Below, one piece after another: positions 1 to 7,405 of a DNA stretch of 12,898 nt (positions are counted from its first letter, which is position 1; the number at the start of each line of letters is the position of its first letter). Origin of the DNA: DATHWB01 sp046565785 (GTDB lineage: Bacteria > Actinomycetota > Acidimicrobiia > Spongiisociales > ZC4RG35). The stretch spans positions 1 to 12,898 of the forward strand of contig JBKHXZ010000302.1 in NCBI GenBank assembly GCA_046565785.1, read 5' to 3'. The notes under the pieces are model-generated. The model worked only from the letters and a program-made list of their open reading frames with translations. It was not told the origin of the DNA and searched no databases. The position numbers and the translations under genes are program-made.

Positions 1-215
1 TCGTCGATGACCGTGCCAGTGTCCCCGATAGTGCTGTCCACCACGGTCTCGGTGGTGTCGACAGTGCCGTCCACGGTGTCGGTGGTGGTGTCGGATGTGT
101 CGTCGACGACCTCTGTGACTCCGCCGAGAAGATCGGCCCGCGCGACGAGAGGCACAAGTGTCGCCACCACCATCGCTGCCAGTACAACAGCCCGTACCCT
201 GCCCCGGTAAGCCAT
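1..215 (-). CDS. Secreted Thr/Asp/Val-rich low-complexity protein, 5' part only
   Basis: Read on the minus strand from the ATG at 215-213, this frame stays open to the window edge (about 71 codons visible). It starts with a basic stretch (MAYRGRVR), then a hydrophobic core of about 17 residues (AVVLAAMVVATLVPLVA), then an Ala-Arg-Ala site that fits signal peptidase I cleavage. The mature part is a run of Thr, Asp and Val with repeated DTT, DTV and DST units, so it is probably an exported, flexible, acidic surface or linker region. The rest of the protein lies outside the window, so no function can be named. It is divergent from the histidine kinase gene, with 78 bases between the starts. The plus-strand frame over the same bases (7-210) gives Ser/Thr/Val-rich sequence with no signal peptide and is taken as its shadow. 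I see no good ribosome binding site. Confidence 0.68.
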   Translation of the reverse strand, partial: MAYRGRVRAVVLAAMVVATLVPLVARADLLGGVTEVVDDTSDTTTDTVDGTVDTTETVVDSTIGDTGTVID

Positions 216-293
216 GCCGAATTCATCGGCATCTGGCCACCGGAACTTGAACCACGACCTCAAGGCGCCCCGTCGGTCTGCCGATGGTGCGTC

Positions 294-2330
294 GTGGGCA
301 ATCGAAACCGATCCAGCACGAAGCCGGCCGCCGTCATCGGTGGGCTGGCCGTGTTGTTGGTCATGGCCGCAGCCGTGAGTTTCGCCCGGTCCGATCAGTC
401 ACTGCGCGTCGCTCGGGACGCCACCGTCGTCGAGGCGAGCGAACGAGGCCGGGCCGCCGCGGCCACCTACCGAGCCAATCTCACCATCGCCGTCGTGGCG
501 GCGGCAGCAGAATCGCCGTCGTCGTCACGCAAAGCGCTTGAGGCTGCCGACGCGGCACTGGAGCGGATCTCCACCTCCACCGCTGCCCTCGGCGACGCCG
601 AACTCACCGCCTCGACCGGCGGCCTCGAACAGTCCCACCGTAGGGTCGCCACCGCCTTGGCCGACGGCCAGGTGGACCGAGCCGACGACCTCGTCACCAA
701 CGACGTGCTCCCGCTCCTCGACCAGATCCAGCGCGACCTTGCATCGGCTTCGGCTGCTGCCTCCGCCCGCATTCAGGCCGAACATGACTCGGCGGGACGC
801 ACCGCCCGCATGTCGTCGTTCGTTGTGGCTCTGATCGCCCCCATGCTGGGCCTCTGGGTGTACCGGGGATCGGTGAAACGGCGGCTCGAGCGGGATCGAC
901 TCGCCGCCGAACTCACCCGCCAGCGGGATCTGGCGGCCAGCCAGCAGAGTTTGATCTCCGGAATGTCCCATCAGCTCCGCACCCCGCTGACCGGGATCTA
1001 CGGTTTCGCCGAGGCTCTCGTCTCCGACTCCGTCCATCACACTCCCGATCCCGAATTCGTGCGGGAAGCAGGGAGCACGATCTTGGGTGAGGCCAACCGG
1101 CTGCGGGCAATGGTGGACGACATCCTGGTGACCGCCCGGCACCAGGCAGGTGACCTCGCCTACGACTCCGTTCCGTATCGGATCGACACCGAAGTCACGT
1201 CGGCTGCCGAACCGTTCCTGGCAACCGGAGCAGAAATCGACGTCGTCTGCGACCCGGCGCAAGCCGTCGGAGACCGACTCCGTTTCCGTCATGTGCTACG
1301 CAACCTGATCGATAACGCGCTCCGCCATGGGGCGCCGCCGGTCTCGGTCACCGGCCGCCACGAGAACGGCGCGTACGTCGTTACGGTGACCGACCACGGG
1401 CGCGGGCTGGAAACCGGCGACGTCTTCCGCCCGTTCGTGCACTCCGGAGACGAGGCGCTTGTCACCGGTAGCTTGGGGTTGGGGCTCGGTGTGAGCCGGG
1501 CACTCAGCGACGGATTGGGAATCGACCTCACCTATTCACGCGAGGACGACACCACGATGTTCACGCTGACCTTCGAAAACGCACGGAACCGGTGTCGGCG
1601 GATCGGCTCAGCGCCCGACGCTGAAGCCCGCCTTCACCAGCAGCCGAATCAGCGCCGGAGCAGGCTCTTTGAACTGGGCGGAGCGAAGCACGTCGTCGTA
1701 CCGTTCCATGAATCCGACCATCGCATCGATCACATGCCCGATCGGGATGGTGTGCGGTCCGGCCTTGGGACTTTGACCGAAAGCCACCAGGCGGGTCCGG
1801 ATCTCGCCGCCGCCACGGGCGGGGTCGAAACTGATGCCGCCCTGGGACAGCCGGGAAACGACCCCCTCGATGCCTTCTGCGTACACCCACTCCATCCGTC
1901 GCAGCACCGAACGCAGCACCGGCTGCTGGGACAACCCCGGATTGAACACCGCCTCGCCTTGCTTGACCTCGCCGATGATCACGTCGATCCGCTCCTCGGT
2001 GAGGTCGAGGACCTCGTCGCAGATCAGCAGCAACTGGTCTTCGGATTCGGCTTCCGCCACATACGTGTCACCGGGAAACCGAAACCCCACGATGTCGACG
2101 TCGGTCAGCGTGTCGTACGAGCCCAGCGCATTGCGGGCCTGCACTTCGATCTCCGACAAGGTCAGGTATCCGTTGAGCCGGAGGTAAGACTCGACCAGGT
2201 TGACAGCAACATCCATCCACCGATTGTGCCCGGCGGAGCCAACTCGTGCAGGTCCGTGACCTTTCCTCCCAGCCGATCTACGGTTCTCGCACTTGGGTCG
2301 GGCGTCTCATGGTTGGGCCCTGGTCCGTAA
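294..2330 (+). CDS. Orphan sensor histidine kinase, with an anomalous C-terminal read-through
   Basis: A membrane sensor kinase that should autophosphorylate on histidine and pass phosphate to a response regulator; no regulator gene is in the window. The GTG start puts a basic end before the first membrane segment (residues 12-31). An extracytoplasmic helical region of about 140 residues follows, then a second membrane segment (about 173-190). There is no clear HAMP domain, only a short charged linker. The phosphoacceptor motif is SHQLRTP with His226. ATP-binding motifs are the N box (NLIDN, 337-341), G1 (DHGRG, 367-371) and G2 (GSLGLGLG, 392-399). The fold ends normally near residue 430 (TLTFENA, about base 1583). 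The frame then runs about 248 codons further with no recognisable domain, antisense to the whole gene at 1608-2216. The kinase is secure; the true C-terminus is doubtful, through a lost stop codon or a base error. Confidence 0.8.
   Translation: MGNRNRSSTKPAAVIGGLAVLLVMAAAVSFARSDQSLRVARDATVVEASERGRAAAATYRANLTIAVVAAAAESPSSSRKALEAADAALERISTSTAALGDAELTASTGGLEQSHRRVATALADGQVDRADDLVTNDVLPLLDQIQRDLASASAAASARIQAEHDSAGRTARMSSFVVALIAPMLGLWVYRGSVKRRLERDRLAAELTRQRDLAASQQSLISGMSHQLRTPLTGIYGFAEALVSDSVHHTPDPEFVREAGSTILGEANRLRAMVDDILVTARHQAGDLAYDSVPYRIDTEVTSAAEPFLATGAEIDVVCDPAQAVGDRLRFRHVLRNLIDNALRHGAPPVSVTGRHENGAYVVTVTDHGRGLETGDVFRPFVHSGDEALVTGSLGLGLGVSRALSDGLGIDLTYSREDDTTMFTLTFENARNRCRRIGSAPDAEARLHQQPNQRRSRLFELGGAKHVVVPFHESDHRIDHMPDRDGVRSGLGTLTESHQAGPDLAAATGGVETDAALGQPGNDPLDAFCVHPLHPSQHRTQHRLLGQPRIEHRLALLDLADDHVDPLLGEVEDLVADQQQLVFGFGFRHIRVTGKPKPHDVDVGQRVVRAQRIAGLHFDLRQGQVSVEPEVRLDQVDSNIHPPIVPGGANSCRSVTFPPSRSTVLALGSGVSWLGPGP
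1608..2216 (-). CDS. Conserved hypothetical protein with PD-(D/E)XK nuclease-like motif
   Basis: A 202-residue soluble protein starting at the ATG at 2216-2214 and ending in TGA at 1610-1608. It opens with NLVESYLRLNGYLTLSEIEV, passes TDVDIVGFRFPG (D39, D41), and then has IDVIIGEVKQGEAVFN. A conserved Asp followed about 40 residues later by Glu-x-Lys (E83, K85) after hydrophobic strands is the signature of the PD-(D/E)XK nuclease fold. I recognise the sequence style as a widespread uncharacterised family, not a named enzyme. Nuclease activity is inference. The C-terminal half (about 100-202) is mixed helical with no motif I can name. Amino-acid composition and codon use look normal, so this strand is taken as the real gene although the histidine kinase frame is also open across it. 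The gene is convergent with the kinase domain and divergent from the HD-GYP gene. CACAAT stands 6 nt before the ATG, a weak match to the -10 boxes seen elsewhere here. Confidence 0.78.
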   Translation of the reverse strand: MDVAVNLVESYLRLNGYLTLSEIEVQARNALGSYDTLTDVDIVGFRFPGDTYVAEAESEDQLLLICDEVLDLTEERIDVIIGEVKQGEAVFNPGLSQQPVLRSVLRRMEWVYAEGIEGVVSRLSQGGISFDPARGGGEIRTRLVAFGQSPKAGPHTIPIGHVIDAMVGFMERYDDVLRSAQFKEPAPALIRLLVKAGFSVGR

Positions 2331-2368
2331 CGCAACCTGTTCGACGGAGACTTGGTCACCGAGTGGGT

Positions 2369-2375
2369 GGAAAGG
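2369..2375 (+). promoter_or_regulatory. Shine-Dalgarno-like site for the HD-GYP gene
   Basis: GGAAAGG lies 4 nt before the ATG at 2380. It supports this start over the GTG at 2293, which would add 29 residues with no resemblance to HD-GYP proteins. The spacing is rather short. Confidence 0.5.
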
Positions 2376-2379
2376 CGCC

Positions 2380-2970
2380 ATGGACACGCTGTTAGCCGCA
2401 ATGGAGGGAGTGGTCGAGGATCTCTACGGCCACGTCCACCGGGTGAGCGCGGTTGCGTCCGCCATCGGCCGCCACATGGCCCTCGACGAGACCGATGTCG
2501 ACCGGCTCACCACCGTGGGCGTGTTGCACGATGTCGGCAAGATCCACATCGACCCGGCGATCCTCGCCAAACCCGGTCCGCTGGAAGGCGACGAACTCGT
2601 CAGGATGCGGCGGCATCCTGAGTTCGGATTCGTGATGACCGTCGACCTGTTCGACCGGGGTGTGGCCGAGGCGATCCTCCACCATCACGAACGGTATGAC
2701 GGGTCGGGGTATCCGTACGGGTTGGCGAAAGACGAGATTCCGCTACTGGCCCGAATCGTGCTGGTGGCCGACGCGTTCGATGCGATCACCAGTCACCGCA
2801 GCTACCAGCCGGCACTCCCCGTGGAATGGGCGCTGCACGAAATCGGCAAGTGCGCCGGCACCCAGTTCGACCCTGGCGTTGTCGAAGCATTCGTCGATGT
2901 CGCCGACGAAACCCTCCTCAGCCGGATCGTCGGTGACAGTCTTCGGATAGGGCGGGCCATCCGGGCCTGA
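2380..2970 (+). CDS. Stand-alone HD-GYP domain phosphodiesterase
   Basis: A 196-residue protein that is almost only an HD-GYP domain. This family hydrolyses cyclic di-GMP (some members act on related cyclic dinucleotides) with a two- or three-iron or manganese centre. The expected ligands and signature are all present: H18/H20, the HD pair H50-D51 in LHDVGKIH, H79, H101/H102 and E104 in HHHERYDGSGYP with GYP at 110-112, and ADAFDAIT with D131 and D134. No sensory, receiver or membrane domain precedes it, unlike many family members, so its activity may be controlled by expression or by a partner. No diguanylate cyclase gene is in the window. The gene is divergent from the PD-(D/E)XK-like gene and ends 43 nt before lhr, which seems to have its own promoter. 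The start was chosen from the Shine-Dalgarno-like GGAAAGG and from where the fold begins. Catalytic competence is inferred from the intact motifs. Confidence 0.93.
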   Translation: MDTLLAAMEGVVEDLYGHVHRVSAVASAIGRHMALDETDVDRLTTVGVLHDVGKIHIDPAILAKPGPLEGDELVRMRRHPEFGFVMTVDLFDRGVAEAILHHHERYDGSGYPYGLAKDEIPLLARIVLVADAFDAITSHRSYQPALPVEWALHEIGKCAGTQFDPGVVEAFVDVADETLLSRIVGDSLRIGRAIRA

Positions 2971-3001
2971 AGCCGCCCCTACGCTTGTCAGAGGCGCCCG
3001 A

Positions 3002-3007
3002 TACAGT
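3002..3007 (+). promoter_or_regulatory. -10 box for leaderless lhr transcription
   Basis: TACAGT matches the actinobacterial -10 consensus TANNNT and ends 6 nt before the GTG start of lhr, so transcription would begin at or next to the start codon. No Shine-Dalgarno site and no clear -35 box are seen. The same geometry occurs before the gene at 12067. Confidence 0.5.
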
Positions 3008-3013
3008 CGGGCC

Positions 3014-6000
3014 GTGGCGGACAGCGTCCTCGATCTCTTCTCTCCGGCGACTCGCGCCTGGTTCGAATCGTCGTTTCCTCATCCGACCGAGGCGCAGCGG
3101 CGAGGCTGGCCGGCGATCGTCTCGGGATCCCACACCCTGATCCACGCCCCGACCGGCTCCGGCAAGACGCTGGCGGCCTTCCTGGCGACACTCGATGCCA
3201 TCCTCCACGAACCGGTCCCCACACCGGACCGACGCCTGCGAGTCCTGTACGTGTCTCCGCTCAAGGCCCTGGCCCACGACATCGACCGCAACCTGCGCGC
3301 TCCGTTGGTCGGGATCCGCCAGACGGCCGAACGCCTCGGCCTAGAGCCTCTACCAGAGGTCGAGACGTTTCTGCGCACCGGGGACACACCGCCTGCCGAC
3401 CGTCGCCGCATGCAACGCACACCACCGGACCTCCTGATCACCACACCCGAATCGCTGTATCTCTTGACGACCAGCCAGGCCCGGGAGACGCTCCGCTCGG
3501 TTCGGTGGGTGATCTGTGACGAAGTCCATGCGGTGGCCGGCAACAAGCGCGGCGCCCACCTGGCCCTGACGTTGGAACGGCTCGAGGATCTGACGGAGTC
3601 CTCACCACAGCGGATCGGCCTGTCCGCCACCCAGCGTCCACTCACGACTACCGCCCGCTTCTTGGGCGGGGGAACGGTCACCGATGGGTCGTTCCAACCC
3701 CGGCCGGTGACGATCGTCGATGCAGCGGCCGAACGTCCGCTCGACGTCGAGTTGGTCGTCCCGGTGGAGGACATGACCGCGCCAACCGAACCCGACCCCC
3801 TCGACCCGGATGCCGTCCGGACCAGGTCCATCTGGCCTGCGACATACCCGCGCATCCTCGAACTCGTCCGGGGCCATCGCTCGACCATCGTGTTCGCCAA
3901 TTCTCGGCGACTGGCCGAGCGGATCTGCGCCGAACTCAACGAGTTGGCAGGAGAGGAGATCGCGCGAGCCCATCACGGCTCGGTGTCCCGCGAGCAGCGA
4001 ATGATGATCGAAGAGGCGCTGAAGCGGGGCAGCCTCAGTGCGGTGGTAGCCACCTCCTCGCTGGAGCTGGGGATCGACATGGGGGCCGTCGACCTCGTCA
4101 TCCAGGTCGAGTCGCCGATCTCGGTGGCATCCGGATTACAGCGGGTCGGCCGGGCAGGACATCAGGTGGGCGGGACGTCGGTCGCTCGGATCTTCCCCAA
4201 GTATCGGGGGGATCTCCTCCTCGCCACTGTGCTGGCCGATCGTATGCGGGCCGGCGATGTCGAGCCCACTTCCATTCCCAGCAATCCTCTGGACGTCCTG
4301 GCCCAACAGTTGGTAGCCGCGGTCGTCGTCGAAGACCGACACGTCGACGACCTGTACGACACGGTTCGACGAGCAGCCCCCTACTCGGATCTCCCCCGGA
4401 CAGTGTTCGACGCCACCCTCGACATGCTCGCCGGCCGCTATCCGTCCGATGTGTTCGCCGAACTCCGCCCTCGGGTGGTGTGGGATCGAGTGACGGGGAT
4501 GCTGTCGGCTCGCAGCGGCGCGCGACAGCTGGCGGTCGCCAATGCCGGCACCATCCCCGACCGAGGGCTGTTCCGAGTGACGTTGCCCGACGGAGCGCGA
4601 GTGGGCGAGTTGGACGAGGAGATGGTGTACGAGTCCCGGGTGGGAGATGTGTTTGTGCTCGGCGCATCGACCTGGCGGATAAGTGAGATCGGTCCGGACC
4701 GGGTGGAGGTCGTCCCCGCCCCGGGCGCTCCGGCCGCCCGGATGCCCTTCTGGCATGGAGACAGCCTCGGACGCTCGATCGAGACCGGACGAGCAGTCGG
4801 GGCGTTTATTCGGACGTTTGCCACCCTGCCCGTCCCCGACGCCATCGACCGTTTGATGAGCGACTACCGGCTCGATCGGTGGGCGGCAGAGAACCTCGTC
4901 CGCTATCTGGAAGAACAGCAGGAAGCAACCGACACAATGCCCACCGACCGCAGCATCGTCGTCGAACGGTTCCGCGACGAGATCGGCGACTGGAGGGTGG
5001 TGATCCTGAGCCCCTTGGGAGCCAGGGTCCACGCCCCGTGGGCGATGGCCGTGACGCAGTCTCTCCGAGATCGGTACGGGACCGACGTCGATGTCATCTG
5101 GTCCGACGACGGGATCGCCTTCCGTTTCCTCGACGCGGACGAGCCTCCGGCGACAGCGGACATCATTCCGGATGCGGACGAGGTCGAGCGCCTGGTGGTG
5201 GACCACCTGGCCGACACAGCCATGTTCGGCGCTCGATTCCGCGAGGCGGCCGGGCGGGCGCTGTTGCTCCCTCGGCGCCGTCCGGGTTCACGCACCCCCT
5301 TGTGGCTCCAGCGACGTCGTGCCGCCGACCTCCTCGGCGTCGCCAAACGGTTCGGCACTTTTCCCATCGTATTGGAGGCTTATCGGGAGATCCTCCAAGA
5401 CGACTTCGACCTGTCGTCACTGCAGGAGGTCCTTCGTGACATCGCTTCCCGAACGATCCGAGTGACCGAGGTCGACACCCGCACTCCTTCACCGTTCGCA
5501 TCTTCGCTGCTGTTCGCATTCGTCGCCTCCTACCTGTACGAGGGGGACACCCCGCTCGCCGAGCGCCGAGCGGCCGCACTCACCTTGGATCGGGAGCTTC
5601 TCTCCGAACTCCTCGGCGACGGGGAACTCCGTGAACTGCTGGATGCCGAACGGCTGGCCGAACTCGAACTGGAACTCCAGCATCTGGTCGACAGCCGCAA
5701 GGCGCGAACCGCCGACGGAGTAGCCGACCTGCTGGCCGCGCTCGGACCCCTCACGCTGGACGAGGTGGATGCCCGATCACACGTCGACGCCGCCTCCGCC
5801 TTGGCCGAACTCGTCGAAGCCCACCGGGCGATTCGGATCCACTGGCGAGGAGACGTCCGATGGGCGGCGATCGAAGACACGGCCCGGCTGCGGGACGGAC
5901 TCGGAATCCAGCCACCCCCTGGCATCCCACATGTCTTCGGGGAACCGGTCGCCGACCCCCTCGGCGACATCATCGGGCGCTACGCCCGCACCCACGGCCC

Positions 6001-7405
6001 GTTCGCCGCAGAAGACCTGGCGGGAGAGCTTGACCTGCCGGTCGGTGTGGTCCGGTCTGGACTGGAACGCCTCGCCGCAGTCGGAAGAGTGGTTGAGGGC
6101 GCGTTCCGTCCCGGCGGCACGGGACCGGAATGGATCGACCGAGAGGTCCTGCGTCGGGCCAAGCGGCGATCCCTGACGGCGCTTGCAGCGTCGATCGAAC
6201 CGGTCGAGCCGACCACCCTCGGCCGCTTCCTCCCCGACTGGCAGCGAGTGTCGGACGAACCGGCACACGGCGTGACCGCCGTCGCCGACGCGGCGCGCAC
6301 GCTCGAAGGGGTTCCTCTGCCCGCTTCCAGCTTCGAACGCGACGTGCTGTCCGCACGAGCCTTCGATCCTCGCACCGGATTGGACCGCCTCCTCACCGAC
6401 GGGGAGTTGGTGTGGGTGGGACGAGGTCCGCTGGGCACCACAGACGGCCGCATCGCGATCTACAGGCGACAGCGACTCGCCCAACTGTGGCTCCCACCCC
6501 AGGTCGAGTCCCCCGATGGGGACATCCACCAGGCGATCCGCAACCACCTCGACCGGCGGGGCGCCAGTTTCTTCGGTGCCCTGTACAACGCCTGCGGCGG
6601 AGGTGACGTCGATCGGGCGCTGGAGGCGCTGTGGGATCTGGTGTGGGCAGGCGAAGTCACCAACGACTCGCTCGAACCCCTCCGGGCGTACACCGGCTCC
6701 CGGCGGGGTAAGACACGAGGAAGGCCCAAACTGCCGACCTCGTTCCCACCCCACGCCGGCGGCCGATGGTCCCTGGTGGACCACCTCCTCGAGGACGCGG
6801 GCGGCCCGGCATCGGATACCGAACGTGCGACGGCGTGGACCGAGCTCCTGGCGCTTCGCCACGGGGTGCTGACTCGCCCAGCGGTGCTGGCAGAAGGGAT
6901 TCCAGGAGGATTCGCCGGGCTGTACCCCGTGCTCCAGCGTATGGAGGAGACCGGAAGGATGCGACGTGGATACTTCGTAGAAGGGATGGGAGGGGCCCAG
7001 TTCGCGCTGGCTGGCGCGGTCGACCGGCTGCGCGCTCCTGCCGCGGGCACCGTACGGGTTCTGGCAGCGGTCGATCCCGCCAATCCCTATGGGGCGGCGC
7101 TTCCCTGGCCGGAGGTCGATGAGGGGAGGCTGGCCCGGACCGCCGGGGCCTACGTCGTCCTGTTCGACGGAAGGCTGGTCGGCTTCCTCGACGGTCGGCA
7201 CCTGCGGGTGTTCACCGACGACGATGAACTCCACCGCGAGGTGGGTCGTGGGATCGCGGTCGCCGCCAGTCGGCACCGATCCTTCCGGCTGGACCGGGTG
7301 AACGGCTCGCCGGTGCATGGAACAGTCTGGGCGCGCACGCTGGCTGACGTCGGTTTCGCCGCCACCTCACGCGGACTGGCTTTTCGGGGTAATGCCCGAG
7401 GGTGA
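3014..7405 (+). CDS. lhr: ATP-dependent helicase Lhr (large helicase-related protein)
   Basis: A 1463-residue superfamily 2 helicase, close to full length for bacterial Lhr (about 1500 residues). Mycobacterial Lhr is known as a DNA-dependent ATPase that moves 3' to 5' on single strands and unwinds RNA:DNA hybrids; the family is tied to DNA repair. Visible motifs are Q28 with Thr-Glu-Ala upstream (Q motif), Walker A APTGSGKT (45-52), the DEVH box (169-172), SAT (204-206), SLELGIDMG before motif VI, and motif VI QRVGRAGH (376-383). The second RecA domain is followed by a winged-helix and Lhr-core region to roughly residue 850, then a long C-terminal domain. In E. coli that domain has been reported to carry uracil-DNA glycosylase activity; I cannot tell whether this one does. 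The frame is continuous with no break. The GTG start is supported by a TANNNT box 6 nt upstream. The gene end overlaps the broken nei2 start by 14 bases. Confidence 0.97.
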   Translation: MADSVLDLFSPATRAWFESSFPHPTEAQRRGWPAIVSGSHTLIHAPTGSGKTLAAFLATLDAILHEPVPTPDRRLRVLYVSPLKALAHDIDRNLRAPLVGIRQTAERLGLEPLPEVETFLRTGDTPPADRRRMQRTPPDLLITTPESLYLLTTSQARETLRSVRWVICDEVHAVAGNKRGAHLALTLERLEDLTESSPQRIGLSATQRPLTTTARFLGGGTVTDGSFQPRPVTIVDAAAERPLDVELVVPVEDMTAPTEPDPLDPDAVRTRSIWPATYPRILELVRGHRSTIVFANSRRLAERICAELNELAGEEIARAHHGSVSREQRMMIEEALKRGSLSAVVATSSLELGIDMGAVDLVIQVESPISVASGLQRVGRAGHQVGGTSVARIFPKYRGDLLLATVLADRMRAGDVEPTSIPSNPLDVLAQQLVAAVVVEDRHVDDLYDTVRRAAPYSDLPRTVFDATLDMLAGRYPSDVFAELRPRVVWDRVTGMLSARSGARQLAVANAGTIPDRGLFRVTLPDGARVGELDEEMVYESRVGDVFVLGASTWRISEIGPDRVEVVPAPGAPAARMPFWHGDSLGRSIETGRAVGAFIRTFATLPVPDAIDRLMSDYRLDRWAAENLVRYLEEQQEATDTMPTDRSIVVERFRDEIGDWRVVILSPLGARVHAPWAMAVTQSLRDRYGTDVDVIWSDDGIAFRFLDADEPPATADIIPDADEVERLVVDHLADTAMFGARFREAAGRALLLPRRRPGSRTPLWLQRRRAADLLGVAKRFGTFPIVLEAYREILQDDFDLSSLQEVLRDIASRTIRVTEVDTRTPSPFASSLLFAFVASYLYEGDTPLAERRAAALTLDRELLSELLGDGELRELLDAERLAELELELQHLVDSRKARTADGVADLLAALGPLTLDEVDARSHVDAASALAELVEAHRAIRIHWRGDVRWAAIEDTARLRDGLGIQPPPGIPHVFGEPVADPLGDIIGRYARTHGPFAAEDLAGELDLPVGVVRSGLERLAAVGRVVEGAFRPGGTGPEWIDREVLRRAKRRSLTALAASIEPVEPTTLGRFLPDWQRVSDEPAHGVTAVADAARTLEGVPLPASSFERDVLSARAFDPRTGLDRLLTDGELVWVGRGPLGTTDGRIAIYRRQRLAQLWLPPQVESPDGDIHQAIRNHLDRRGASFFGALYNACGGGDVDRALEALWDLVWAGEVTNDSLEPLRAYTGSRRGKTRGRPKLPTSFPPHAGGRWSLVDHLLEDAGGPASDTERATAWTELLALRHGVLTRPAVLAEGIPGGFAGLYPVLQRMEETGRMRRGYFVEGMGGAQFALAGAVDRLRAPAAGTVRVLAAVDPANPYGAALPWPEVDEGRLARTAGAYVVLFDGRLVGFLDGRHLRVFTDDDELHREVGRGIAVAASRHRSFRLDRVNGSPVHGTVWARTLADVGFAATSRGLAFRGNARG

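Noticed and set aside
7..210. Plus-strand frame of 67 codons rich in Ser, Thr and Val
   Set aside because: The opposite strand gives a convincing signal peptide and acidic repeats; this frame is its complement.
525..1292. Minus-strand frame of 255 codons opposite the histidine kinase
   Set aside because: No motif; the plus strand holds the H, N, G1 and G2 boxes over the same bases. Long antisense frames are expected in GC-rich genes.
5777..7318. Minus-strand frame of 513 codons opposite the end of lhr
   Set aside because: Composition is Pro/Arg/Gly-rich without any domain, and lhr is continuous and conserved on the other strand.
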